Source: Apostichopus japonicus
Lineage: Eukaryota; Echinodermata; Holothuroidea; Aspidochirotida; Stichopodidae
Direction of reading: 5' to 3'
Assembly (NCBI RefSeq): GCF_037975245.1
Contig: NC_092575.1
Span: 821,001-885,000, forward strand
Length of the DNA: 64,000 nt
The notes below the pieces were generated by a model, which saw only the letters and a list, made by a program, of their open reading frames with translations, had not been told where the DNA came from and made no database searches. Shown piece by piece: positions 26,146-39,059 of this stretch. Position 1 is the first letter of the stretch. Each line of letters starts with the position of its first letter. Made by a program: the position numbers and the translations under genes.

Positions 26146-29100
26146 ATGCATAGATGGGTTGGAAGAGTTGCCATGGTTACCGGTGCAGCTAATGGTATCG
26201 GAGCTGCTACTGCCAAAATGCTGGTTGACAATGGCATGAAAGTAGCAGCAGTCAACTGGATGAAAGACTTCAAAGCATGTGAGGTGATTGCCATTTATTG
26301 TTTGCCCTTGTTATACTTGGAATGCATATATTTCCAAAGTGGAAAAGGAATACTGACAATTAAATGCCGATTCTAACACATTTACCTCTGTAGGGCAAGG
26401 TATCCAATCTAAGTAACTTGTCGTAGTTTGTTAGTTCAATACATACCAAGCTCTAAAGGAGATTTATGGGAAGCCAGAATTGCCTATACACTGTTCATGG
26501 CAAATCAATGCTCTGGTGGTTATTTGAATGACCCTCCTGCAGAAGATGCCCTGATATACTAAGGATTGTCAGTGACTCCAGTCACAGTCTTTAGCAATAA
26601 TTTCACCAAGTTACGTCAGAAACTCAAGTAATGCAAGTTTAGCTGTATAAAAATTAAAACAAAAAACCAATGGAACACAACCCATGATTAAGCAATTAAA
26701 TTAAGATTATTTTATAAACCCACATGAGGTTTCATTTGTTTGAAATTCTTATATCATTGATGTTTTAATTCTTTTTATAGGACCTGGCTGACAATCTGAA
26801 CAAAGGTCAAGCCGAACGCCGTCTGCTTCCAATCCTCTGTGACATATCCAAAGAAGATCAAGTCTTGTCGATGTTCAAGCAGATCAGAGCAGAATTTGGA
26901 AGGCTCGATGTGTGCGTCAATAGTGCAGGAGTTGGTCCCGTTGGTGGTGACTTGATAGAGGGCAACACAGAGAGTTGGAAGCTAATACTTGATGTATGAA
27001 AGTATGAGCATGTAGTGTTGTTGACACCTATAGTCACGACTGCAGACATTGTTAATTTCTCTGTATGATGACATGCATGTATATTCATGGTCTTTTGGGT
27101 TTTAATCCATCTCGGCCCTACGAATTGGAACCTCTGTGCATTCTGTTCCACAAATTCCAGCATTTGAATGATTTTCAACAGAAAGGCATATGTTTTAAAG
27201 TACTCTGTGTTTACTTTTTTCAAGAGAAGGCCACTTTTTATTGACAGTTTTTGTAATTTTTAAACCAAAGGTTACATTTTAAATGACAAGAAGAGGGCAC
27301 CTCAAATATATGAATATGAGAAATGAGATATTTCACAAGAATGGATTTTTATCCTAGCTGAGGTGCACTTACACCACCCCGGGCTGCAAGGCGGGACTGA
27401 TGTGGGTGCAAAGATATAGTCATAACCAGCAATATTTTGTACAAAGCATTCATTCACAGCTGGTATAGAGGGTGTAAGATAGCAAAGTAGCAGGTTATGA
27501 AACACTGCTGTAAGTAACTGATAGCAGGTAAATGTAATTGGCCAGCTTCTAAGTTAGGATGCCTACATTTTCCCTACAATTTTGACTTTATGATAGGGTT
27601 AATCACCCCCCAATAATCAATTCTTAGATGTGAATGTGTGTTTATTTACAGTAGTTCACAATACAGAATGTTTTCATATTTACATGTAGTTTTGGAAGTA
27701 ATACTCTTAATCTGGAGAATAAATGCATATGACATTTGATATGAAATTCATTTCATATTGCAGGTTAATGTGATAGGTCTTAGTCTATGCACCAGAGAAG
27801 CAATAAGATTGATGAGAGAGAGGACGGATAACAGTGGCTACGTAATTCACATTGGAAGGTAACACGTTACATCTAGAAACCCACGTTATTCACATCGGAA
27901 TGTAACACATTACATCTAGAGATCCACGTTATTCACATTGGAAGGTAACACGTTTTTATCTAGAAACCCCCTTTTTTAAAGTAAAAATGGAAATCACTTT
28001 GTCAACATGCTGGACTTTCTAAGTTCCCAACAATCGATATTTTTGCTACCTTTTTATACTGAAAAACTTCAGTTAAGTTAAAAACCAGTAAAGTTAGATT
28101 TAAATTGAAACCTATGTTCCATAGTAAAAGAGTAGTCATTGTCTGTTGGGCACACCAAACTGACTGTTTAAAAATCTTCTAACATTATTTCTTAAATTTT
28201 CCAGTCATTTTTCTGTTCATTATTGGCTTATATTTAATTGTTTTCCCTGTCAGCTACTGTGGTCACAGAATACCTAACAACCACCAGCTGCATTTCTATG
28301 CAGCTTCTAAGCATGCTGTCAAAGTACTCACTGAGGGTCTGAGGAGAGAGCTAAGAGCCATCAATTCTAATATCCGAATCTCGGTGAGTGGTAATTGAAA
28401 ACCCCAAATAAGCAACCTATTTAGATTGATAATAACTGCAGTTGGATAAAATGGGGAAGAGGGGGGGGGGGTGTAAGAGGGATATATATTATAGGTTTAC
28501 TAATAATCTAGAGAATTTAGTAGTCAATTATTTTTAATTTTTCAAGAGGCTGAGGATGGTGAAAATACATTGACAATGTCTAATCATCAGTGACTTGTTC
28601 AGAATCTCAATTTTGTTAATTAAGTTCACAGTTTTCATCTTCCATTTCAGAGTATCTCACCAGGAGCAGTTGACACACAATTTGGTTCCGATATAATTAC
28701 TGATCTCAGAACTCGACCAGTAAGTTACATTTTTTGTTCTTTCTCTCTAAAATCCAGAAAAAAGGGATCTTCTGTCCAATATTAACTTTGTAAACAATCA
28801 ATTTTGGGGCACATTTGGTCCAGAGAGGCTTCACAAAATCCGTCCCTGAAATGATAGAATTCGGGTCAGCTTAAATTAAATTAAATTTCATTCAATAATT
28901 GGCAAATGTGATATTTAGTACAGAAAATTGACTTTCTCCTTTCTACATTCTTGGATATGTTTAATAGTTTAACATATGGTTAAATGTTGAATCCGTTTAT
29001 CCACATTCTCTTGATAGAGTGTATCATCAGAAGATGTTGCTGATCAGGTGCTGCACTGTCTCAAACAGCCTCAACATGTTCAAGTAAGTAAAGGGTTTGT

Positions 29101-29971
29101 AAAGCAAATGAATAATTAGACCTTTCCTTGTAAAATTTGTTATTTGTGTAGTTCTGTTTTGGATATTAGACCATAACCAAAAAAAATTGTTCCAGGAAGT
29201 GGAGGGAGTGAGGGAGTTTCTTTTTTTTTTAGGGAGTTTTCATCAATGTGAGTTTCACAATCAATTGCAGTCGAATTTGGAGTGCATTACTTGGTTACTT
29301 TGGTGATGTCAACAACAAAAAAACTTAAAATGGGGAATTAAAAGAAATGTTCTGAATATCAAAACCTTTGCTTTCATGGTTGCTTGTGAACATAGTATCT
29401 CACAGAGGGGTTGCTGGATGGATATCAAACATTCTATGTGGATGCCCATGTTGAAATCAGGAAGCCTATTTTGGTGGTTTGTAAAAGGTCACTTGAGGTC
29501 AGCAGACAATGAAACATGATAAACATCATATTTCAAGAAAGGAAAAATGTATTTGCATGCATGTAGGTCTATATTGAGTAGATGAAACCTATTGTCTTTG
29601 TGAATGTTAAAGGTTATTTAAGGTTGCCAAATGTGAAAGAGGGAAACCTGGATGGCTCTTAAACTTTGTCTGTGGATGCCATTTGTTGCACAGATAAAGT
29701 TTGTCATTAGTGGAGGTGACATGTCATTTGAGATTAAACTGTGAGTGTGATTACCATATATCTCAAGAAGGAGAATTTGGGTGGTCATCATTCTTGTAGG
29801 TGCCCCACAATGTAATAATTGCTTTGTGCGTGGCAGAGGTCATTAATAGGTCATCAGAAACCAATACAGTAAGGAGGAAGTCTTTATTTGATCCTAAACA
29901 TTACACTAACTTTTTCATTTCTGATTCAGATCCTTGATGAAGTGATTCTTCCAACTTACCAAGCCGGATGA
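26146..29971 (+). CDS. Short-chain dehydrogenase/reductase, DHRS11-like, copy 1 (7 exons, 250 aa)
   Basis: Coding exons: 26146-26283, 26781-26993, 27764-27858, 28254-28383, 28651-28719, 29018-29083, 29930-29971 (753 nt with stop; phases agree). Classical SDR features are visible: cofactor motif TGAANGIG in exon 1, a CVNSAG (NAG-like) motif in exon 2, and the catalytic Y-x-x-x-K in FYAASKHAV of exon 4, followed by the SPGAVDTQF loop in exon 5. DHRS11-type enzymes are NADP-dependent 3/17-keto reductases; the substrate here is unknown. One oddity is the segment after GMKV, which reads AAVNWMKDFKACE where the paralogue has VVCARKLEGLQ, so the usual CAR motif that contacts the NADP phosphate is absent. 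The +1 frame of the same DNA reads QLDERLQ, closer to the paralogue, so an indel in the gene or the assembly is possible. The gene faces copy 2 tail to tail. Confidence 0.88.
27845..27965 (+). repeat. Triplicated exon 3/intron 3 border
   Basis: Three tandem units of about 43-45 bp, each resembling ACGTAATTCACATTGGAAGG, then TAACACGTTACATCTAGA. The first unit contains the real donor at 27858/27859 (GGAAG then GTAACA). The third keeps GGAAGGTAACA, while the second has GGAATGTAACA. Two extra potential 5' splice sites therefore follow the true one within 90 bp. Confidence 0.85.
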
Positions 29972-31948
29972 AGATGGCACTGTGAAGGACAATGGTTTCT
30001 CATTTTCATATCAGATGACATTGCTCCTGGTTTTCCTATTAATTTGCTGATGGGTTATAAATGGCTATTTAATTGAGGCTGCCAGCATGTTATTTATGCT
30101 GTTAATATTATCACAGCTCATAATAAAGGGAATTGATGGCTTTTTCCGGCTTCCATATTTGCCAAGCAAAGAGACATTAGCCATACCTAGTTTTACAGTT
30201 AGAAAAATTATTGATTCAAACTGTCAAGGCCTTGGGCCCTAAACTGAAACTGTGGGAGCTCATATTAAGGCTGAAGACTTTGATAGCTTTGTTCTGGATC
30301 AAGAGTTTGGGTCACACGATCTTGAAATACTGAAATATTAAAACAGGAACGCTGGTCAACTATACAAGGGGAAGAGGAACAATATTAGTTTACAGAGTCT
30401 ACGCTGATTTGCGAGGCTTCATATTTCATGTCTGTAGATAGTTTACACTATATAAAGAAATTCATATTTCCTTCAATTCTGCATAAATATATTCCTTATG
30501 TGCATCAGTCATTCCAGCTTGCTACGACAACATAGTCAATGTGCCTTATATGTAAGATTATGACCATACAATTCAAATGTAGATAAATAATGACAGCATT
30601 ATCATGATGTAATGTTAAAGCCAGCTGCTTTATTTCGTATGGAGAAATTGATGCTTAATATAACATATAATTATCTTTTATACAGTTTCTACTTTGCTAG
30701 TTGGTCTGGAACACGTAGCATTGTGAACCAATAACTGTATCCTTCATATCATCTCATAAGTTGAAAATGTATGTGGCAGTTAATATTAATCATTTTAGAC
30801 CGACTCAAAATGCCTAGTTTGGTACTTCATACTACTTCTTAATTAAAACTCCAAGGTTATGGTTTTAGATCTGAGCTCTTAAGCTGAAGGGGAGAGGATG
30901 TGCTTACTCTGGGTTTGCACTCTGTGTGTAGTTGTAATTTTGCCAGTTAATTTTACAAACATTCCATTGCTTAGGCATCTCTTCAAATTAAATTGGTTAA
31001 TTGTACCAATTGTGATTGTACACATTACAATTATTACATGCTGCCGTGAATATCTGTCCAAGGAGGGAATGGGAATTCTGTTCCGGATCAGTCGAGATCT
31101 TTCTATAAAACTTGTATAATCTTTTTCATCCCAAGCTATGATTAGTTCTGTAATAAACAATATCTTGAAGTTATGTTAGTTTGGTGCAAACATACATACC
31201 ATTCTGAATGAGGGGCATGAGAGAGGTGGAGGGGGGTATGGGACTCTCCCAAAAGCAAAGTTGGTAGTAATAAACTTTCATTTCCAACAGAACCAGGGAC
31301 AGTCCCAACAACTTATCAATTATTCATGTTTGTGGAGGTTTTATCACCTCTTAAATTTTGCAGGAATTTTGTGTGCCAGGAATTTGTTCAATATTTTGAA
31401 GAAACTAAGTAAAAAGTGGATGGAGAAATTTAAATTATTCAGTACTAAAAAATGCTTAAAATATCAGTGATATACAAGTAAAGCACCATGGTGAATCAAC
31501 TAATGCCTTAATTTCATTTGTGAAATTTATTAGACTTTCACTGAAATGAATATGATTCTCAATAAACCAACAGAAGACTCAACCTTTAATTTTGTTGTAT
31601 TCTTTTTTTCTCTTTTTATAGTTTCAAAGGAATAGTGGAAAATGAGACGGAATAGTGTATTTTTAAATCCACTATTCCGCTGGAATAGTGGTAAATATTC
31701 TAAAATTCGACCCCTGATCATAATGAATTGTTTGCTTATTTAAAACAAATATTTAGTTAGAAACATCTCAATAAATATAAAAAAGAATGGCGTAATGCTA
31801 TCATGATAAGAATACAAGAAGTATTGAGAAATGTATTCTCTTACAATTATTTGAGCTGCAATTTTCAGTTGTATGCATTAATGGAAGACTCTAATATAGT
31901 TTCATTAATATGTCCTCCCTTAGATATAAGTGTAAGAGAGATACTCCG
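29972..31948. other. Convergent intergenic spacer between the two dehydrogenase genes
   Basis: The 3' UTRs of the two facing genes should lie here. AATAAA-like words occur, for example AATAAAGGG near 30122. The open frames at 30879-31160, 30898-31119 and 31261-31470 show no motif and compete with each other on both strands. No coding exon can be supported. Confidence 0.4.
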
Positions 31949-34900
31949 TCAGTGAACCTGCTGGGTTGGCCTCACCAGAATGTCATGAATCTGAAAAAAA
32001 GGGAGAGCAAAACACAATTGTCTCTTACAAAATCATTTTCAAAGAGCAAAAAACATATAATCAATGACTGGAACTAAAGAACTGTTAGATATGCTAAAAT
32101 GGTCACAGTGTACAGAAAAAACTTGAAGCAATTTTCGTCAGTTTTTTATTGTCTGTTTTGCATGGCTTGCTTGATTCTTGTTTACACAAGGTTTCATAAT
32201 AATAATAAGTAATATTTATATAACACATAATCAGAAAAGCTGCTCAAAGCACTTTACAAATGTAAAACCTAAAAACAAATAGTAACAAAAACCAAAATAG
32301 ATTCAAAATAACTTCATGGTGACAAACATTGAACATGTGTCAAGTGTCAATACGTTTGGGCCTTGATCTCAGTCTCAAGTCATTTTATTTCTTTCCTTAG
32401 GAGGCAAATTAAAAGCACCCACACTATGATAGTGAAATATGTGTGTGTGATACCTTGGCTTGTTAACACTATAGCTCAAGAATTAACATTAACATTACAC
32501 TTGGTGTGTAGATCCACTTTGGTAAGAAGATAACTATTTTTGTCCATGGTGGTCAAAGTTCATCTGAGTTCAAAGTTTTGAAGATGTTGTAAACACAGTT
32601 AATGTCAAAAAAAGTAAGCTTGGATGAACTTACTTTGTTTGAGGGTCTACCTTTGTGGATACAAGAACTGTTTTCTTGTAAACATTAATAACTGAAAAGA
32701 TGCAGCTGGGATCCACCTTAGTGGATACACAAACCAAATTGTTTTGATGAGGTCAAAGGTCATTTGCTGTCGATAGGTCTTTAGTATTACAGTAGTTCTC
32801 TTAAAACTTTGGTTAACTTGATTTCTGCTTTCATACATCATATGGAAAAGAGTATTGTCTTACCTGCACATGTGCTGGCTGACAAATACAAGTCCACACA
32901 AGTTGTGCAATGTCTTCAGGACTAACAGTCTGTATGGAAAGGAAGTGATCAGACACTAACAGGAATACCATGAAATTAATTTGAAACATAATAAAGCAGT
33001 ACACTCACCACATAATACTGAATGTGAATGTATTAGAGGTGTGTCGAAGGGACAGGTAGGATGTAGGGAAGGAGAAAAGGGAGGGCTGGGGCAAGTCCCT
33101 CTACCATATTTATCATGAATCTGCCCACCCAGCAATGAAGGAAACACACAAAGGAATATGTATATCTAGAATGCCAACTTTTAAGGTGCTTTCAAATGTT
33201 TCCACTGAATATTTATATACTTACTTGCTTGGAGGACATAAATTCATCAAAGTCCCCTTTCATGGCAACCTTATTGAAGTCCGTCTCTACGAGACCTGGA
33301 GACAAGCTCTGTTAGAAACAACCAAACATAAAAGTTACAAAGCAAATTTAAAGCTTATTCACAGTAGTTAAAACAATAGAACTGATAGCAACCTTTGGTG
33401 CCAAAAAATAAATAAATCTTGTAGGGCAAGAAAACCCCCTTAGGCCCTTTTCTCAGGATGGACATATGCCAACATTTGTGCCCCAAGAAAGCTTAAACTC
33501 TTGCTATAAGCCTGGCTGCAACCTCATTTCGGCTGAGATTTAATAACGAAACTGGATTAAGTCATTGTTAAGTTTTTTCTCGTTCCTTACAATAAGGGCT
33601 GAGAAACATTTCCCTCTCTTACCCTCCTTCTCTACCCTTTTCAGCGAGACTTACCGAAACTCGAATGTTTGACTTGATAGCTCGAAGTTCTTGCCTCAAG
33701 CCTTCTGTACAAGCATTCACGGCATACTTTGATGCGGAATAGAAGTGGAGGAGACTACTTCCTGGGACTCTGTGGCCGGAGAAGCTGCAAATTGAAAGTT
33801 TAGGTTGATGGACCATTAATGGCTGATGAAGTTTATGGAAGTGTGTCAACTTTAAAACTAGGTTGCATTTTGCTAAATTTATGGATGGGTACCTTACAGG
33901 CCCCATAACAACTTACACTGTTTGACCAACAGAAAAAATCTATACCAAACAGTTGCTATCACTCTATTTCAAATTCCCCAAATAACAGTTAGTGGCTCTT
34001 CCCCAAAAGGAAATTGTTATACAAACAATGTCTAATAAAATTTAAAAAAAAGTGTTTATGTATACACTTATGTTACAAATGCAAACAAACCACAACTTAA
34101 CAGATGAATAGATCAGACAATTGTTTATAAATGATACTTAAGTGGATTTCTTTATTATAATCGTTTGATATTGTTAATCCTTGCCAGTGATAAAATACAC
34201 ATTTTGGTTGACCCAGGACAGTGCAACAACTCCCAGTGCATGAGAGGTGTTTACCCTTTCCCTATTGTCTCCTGACGTTGGGGGAAACGTGCTCTTATCT
34301 TATTCAGTCTAATAATTCATTCGGGCAGCTACTTTCTAATATTTACCTGCTGATGTGGATTACGTGACCATCATCTATGCCCTTTTCTCTCATCAGTTTT
34401 ATCGATTCTCTCGTACAAATGCAGAGTCCAATCACGTTCACCTGCCATGCAAAAAGGAAATGATATCATTTATACTAACTGCACACAGTTCATCAAAATG
34501 TCTGTACTATCAGTTATTTCAATGTCCAAACAAGATTAATTTGGACCACACAATGTCTATGGTCCTAGCTCATCTAAAGAAACCTTGCTCTCCCTTGAAG
34601 ACCATATCTGGCAATTCAATATCAGAACTGCTTCATGTGGCTCTCTCCTTCATGTGAGTACCATGAATAACATGGTAAAGATCATGCTTAGAATTATAGA
34701 TTTGCACATTTATTTTATTATGGATGATAGGATGAGATCTTGACCATGAATATCTCAAACTCACAATTTACATATTATGAAACAGAGAATTATATATGTC
34801 AAGTGAATAGCTTGTACAAACATGGGACAGTGAACATACATATTCATATCATGTTAAGTATTTAATATGTAAAAGATGACTAATTACATCAAGAGAGTAT

Positions 34901-36222
34901 CTTGTTTAAACATATCAAAGAACATGAATATTCATATCATCTTACTATTCATGATGTACCAGATGACTAGATGCATTGGTGAGGAAGATCTCAAACTCAC
35001 AATTAATCATATATCAAAGGGTTGAAAAACAGTACACTTCTCCCTTCAAGTGAGTTCCTTATATTAACATATCAATGGATATGCATATTCATATCATGTT
35101 GCTATACATGATGCCTAATGGCAGGATACAATGGTGAAAGGTTGATGAGGAAGGTCTCAAACTCACAATGTATAAGTTATAGAAAGGTTGACAATAATGT
35201 CTCACTTCAAATCTTGCATGTACACATAACAGCAATTGTGCATATTCATATGATCGAGTGTATTCATGTAAAAGATGACTGCCCCCAGACAAGTGTTATG
35301 TACTACTAACAAGTCACAATGTAAAGCACTTACAGTATGACTACCCTGTTGCAATGAGACAGGTTCAAAAAGGTTCATACTGTCAGTATGAGTGCTTTAC
35401 AGCATGATCTGAGTGTACAGTATGGAGTGGTACAAGCATTACAATCTGTCCCAACTTGCTTTGAATGGTACCGACCATTATTTGACTAGCATCTTTGGGA
35501 GCAGGTTTGGTGAACTTTATATGACTAATTACCATTTTCTCCACATAAGGAAGTCTTGTGCACTGAGCCTTACATTGATTATTTGTTGCCAAGATTCTGT
35601 GCTCCCATCCAGAAGACCAGCATTGCCTAGATTTATACCGGCATTGTTGATACAGATGTCCACACGTCCAAACTCACTTCTGATTTTATTGAACATCTCA
35701 AGAACTTGGGCCTCTTGAGAAACATCGCACTGGACTGGGAGGACAGAGGACTCGGCTTTATTTTGGTTGAGTTCTGCAGCAAGGGTCTACAAAATAAATT
35801 AAAAACCAAAAATGTAGTACTTATAGCTAACATCTGTAAAACAGAATTCTACAAACACTTGAACAAGTACATGGAGATCAAAAGTGGATCTGCAGGGGGA
35901 CTCAGGCTAATTTAAAGCAAACAATCGGAGTAAGGATAGAACACTCTGAATAGTTTTCATGATTTGTGTATATTTCTTTTATTTGCATTATACATAGCTC
36001 AAGCTCAGTTCCATCACTCCAGGAATATTACACTTTTTATTGAAGCACTTATAGTGTACATGGAACTCAATTGAGCCCTACCTGTAAACCCTCCAGCTTC
36101 CTTGCACAAACAACAACTTTCATGCCTTCCTTCACCAAAAGTCTAACAGTGGCCTCTCCAATACCAGCAGATCCCCCAGTTACTATGGCGACCCGTCCAA
36201 CCCATCTTGATGAATTTGCCAT
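31949..36222 (-). CDS. Short-chain dehydrogenase/reductase, DHRS11-like, copy 2 (7 exons, 256 aa)
   Basis: Coding exons: 36222-36082, 35786-35574, 34441-34347, 33784-33655, 33308-33225, 32929-32864, 31990-31949 (771 nt with stop). The exon lengths 213, 95, 130, 66 and 42 match copy 1 exactly, and only exons 1 and 5 differ. The start is MANSSRWVGRVAIVTGG, with a cofactor motif TGGSAGIG, an intact VVCARKLEG segment typical of NADP-dependent members, CINNAG in exon 2, catalytic FYSASKYAV in exon 4, and VSPEDIAQLVW in exon 6. It should be an active cytosolic NADP(H) oxidoreductase of the DHRS11/YdfG-like group. The identical architecture in inverted orientation points to an inverted gene duplication. 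Confidence 0.92.
32199..32275 (-). mobile_element. Fragment of a common interspersed repeat with AAT-rich tail
   Basis: AATAATAATAAGTAATATTT precedes a segment containing GCTCAAAGCACTTTACAA. This combination (AAT-rich run, then the TATATAGCGC/TCAAAGCGCTTTAC type core) is a widespread signature of 3' tails of SINE/LINE repeats in deuterostome genomes. Only the tail is recognisable. Family assignment would need a repeat library. Confidence 0.45.
34730..35300. repeat. Degenerate tandem repeat, units of about 165-235 bp
   Basis: The phrase CTCAAACTCACAAT recurs near 34757, 34990 and 35156. The phrase CATATTCATATCATGTT or a variant recurs near 34840, 34932, 35084 and 35240, with ATGTAAAAGATGACT at two places. 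The units are diverged. The array lies in the second intron of dehydrogenase copy 2. Confidence 0.65.
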
Positions 36223-37424
36223 GGTTGACTGCCAATCTCAATATTCTTGCTATAAAAGATATACATTAAAAATGGAATATTTGTATTTATTTCCATGCTT
36301 TGTTTGTCATTAATACTTGAGTATGCTCACGGAGATCTGTGAAAGGTTTTTGGTATTAACAGGATTCGATAGTAGTCATTTATAATAAATAAAACATAAC
36401 TAAAAAAAACTTTAAAATGGGAAAAACAATTGACCAGTACTACAGTAACGCCTGGGATGGACCTAATATAAATTGTTAACACTCATTTCATTGCTACAAC
36501 GTCTGTACATGCAAAGCACTGGATATGTAACGGCTTGGAACTTTGGGGAAAGTGGGTAAGTTTGACGCACTTCAATACCAAAATGACAACATGACTCAGC
36601 ATATGTTAGGAGCGCCTATTCTCCTACCCTGCTGTAGCCTACTACATGTATAGCCCTACTGTGGTACAATGTCTAAAGTTAGGCTAGTCCAGTCCTCCTC
36701 GTTTCCCGCATATAAACCTCAGTGCAACTGATAGTGATAGAACATACTACTACAGGTCTACTATATACTGTAATATAAGCCCTAATCCTAATTTAAACTT
36801 AGATTAAGTTAGGCTATCTCTGAACACACACATTATTACTATTAGTGTCCCAGTGTGACTGTATTTACTAGGTGACAGCTCAAATGTAACTTGACTATGG
36901 AGAGTAACATATAGTAATCTATTTGGGGACTAATTGCTTGAGGTTGGCTGATATTGGGAATACACAATCAAGAACCTGAATCAATGTTGGATGATACAAA
37001 GCTGACAAGGTGCAGCTAAACTTGTATGTTAATTATTGTTTAAAAATTCGGGTCGAGGCGGTTTCTGAGCCAACAACAGGTAACCTAATGCAATTATTCC
37101 TATTCTAAGCCTGCACCACGAAATTTATTAAAAGCATTCTTTTTTAACAAAATATTGCAAAAGCGATATTTGGTTTGTAGAATAACATGAACCTATGGAG
37201 ACTTTTGTGTTTGTGATAACCAATGTTCACCACAGAAATTTATACATACTAACTCCATAAATACCCTAAAGTTTAAACGTTTTATGCTCTTTTTAATAAT
37301 TGTTCCATCTTACATTTTTGCCGTTCAGTTGTCAGGTTTGAATGCATTTTCTTTTTCATTGCCATCTTATTGTTCACGTTTGTATTATTAATATTCTTAT
37401 TTTGAATATGATTATTTTTTCAAA

Positions 37425-37690
37425 GTGGCTATTCTTACGACTGTTCGTAAAAATAATTTCCGACTACACATGCGCAGTTGCTATATTTATGACAGGAGAA
37501 CTATTTTTTACGACCAGGAGTAACAATAATTTCCGGTTAGGGTTAGTGTTAGGATTGGGGTTCAGGGTTAAAGTTAGGGTTACCCCTACTACAAGCGCAG
37601 TTGCTTTATTGACTTTACTGCGCTTGAATTCGCCTTTGTCGTAAGAATAGTTTATAAATAATTGTTACGACTAGTCGTAAGAATAGCCAC
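37425..37690. mobile_element. MITE with inverted ends and telomere-like interior
   Basis: The left end GTGGCTATTCTTACGACT matches the reverse complement of the right end AGTCGTAAGAATAGCCAC. Further inverted similarity continues inward (TCGTAA, ATAATT, and GCGCAGTTGC on both sides). The interior around 37535-37590 contains GGTTAGGGTTAGTGTTAGG and GTTAGGGTTA, a degenerate (TTAGGG)n-like run. There is no coding capacity. No clear target-site duplication is seen, so the superfamily is open. Confidence 0.75.
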
Positions 37691-38205
37691 GGCCTTATTT
37701 TTTATTCTACTTTCAGCTTTTATATTTCAGGGCCTGGGGGGGGGGGAATGATCTTTACGCTAACGGAGTTTACCCGTTAAGGTTAAATATATAAATAAAT
37801 AAATAAATACATACATAGGCTATTACATAGAAGCCATATCGCACCATATTACAGCTATTTGAAGGTCGCTCGCGCCCTACTTGATACACCCAACACAATG
37901 ACTCGCGCAAAGGGTGCCTACGTTATAGTAACGAGGTTACGACCAAATCTTACAGGCATGCGACATGGTCGCAATTTACACATGTGATTCATTGTTGGTA
38001 GCTAAATACGAAGTAACGTCTAAGAAAGACAATTTGGATGACAACGTGATAGGCTTTTAGCAAGTTGTATTAAATTGTTGCCAACATACCAGCATTTATT
38101 CCACTTATGGCGGGCCTACAATCATGCAGTCCAACAGTCTATATTTCGTTGCTATTTCTCGGGCCCTATATCTATGGAACGCGAAAAGGGAACACTTATT
38201 TCGTT

Positions 38206-38629
38206 GTCTAAACCAGGGTTGTCCAACCTTTTGCAGGGAAGGGTCACATGGAATGATTATGATGAAGGAGAGGGCCGCATGAACCCTACGCTCGATTTTT
38301 CGATTTTTTGACCGAAGCCCAAGGCAACAAAATGTGAGCACTGCGCGCGGAGCGCACTGATTTAGTTTCTTCCCTGATAAAACAGATGAATAAAGTACAA
38401 CCGCCCCCCCCCCACCCCTCCGCTGAGATTGTCACACAAATTAACTGACCTGTATGCATTTTTTGGGACCGAGAAGGTTCGAATGATTGATCATAAAGCT
38501 TCAAATTGTTATCAATAAATCTGCTCACTAAAATTTCGCACCGTATACAAGCATCTCTGGCGGGCCGGACGCAACCCTGCGGCGGGCCGGACTGTGGCCC
38601 GCCGTAGGTTGGACAACCCTGGTCTAAAC
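38206..38629. mobile_element. hAT-type MITE, 408 bp, with 8-bp target-site duplication
   Basis: The element (38214-38621) starts CAGGGTTGTCCAACCT and ends in the exact reverse complement AGGTTGGACAACCCTG. It is flanked on both sides by the perfect 8-bp duplication GTCTAAAC (38206-38213 and 38622-38629). An 8-bp duplication and CAGGG-type ends are characteristic of the hAT superfamily. GGCGGGCCGG occurs twice near the right end. There is no transposase, so the copy is non-autonomous, and the perfect duplication suggests recent insertion. Confidence 0.9.
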
Positions 38630-39059
38630 TAAAGTTTGTTGTTGTCTAGACTAAACTCAAGTTGTGGCTGCTGTGTTGCCATGCTGTTGCTCAAACTCAC
38701 ATTGATTTCTAAACTTCCATTGTTGCCATCGGCGCTATTCAACAATTATTCAACCACGTAGTATTAAAAAAATAGGCGTTTCGCACGAAATTAACAAACA
38801 ACACCAGCGCAGGAGAATGCATGATACGTAGGCAGCTATCACTACTACTACTAGACCTACTACTGTTACAACAGGGAGTTCCATAACAACTCCATGGTTA
38901 CACCTAGAGCCATATCGGTAGGCTACTCTTACTACTGCTATGTCTAGACTCATCAATGGAAAGAATTCTAAACAGTCTAGACTACTCACATATCCTAATT
39001 AATGACGTGCATATAGTACGCATATGCAGCGCAAGTTGAATTTGGAGCAATTGTATGTA

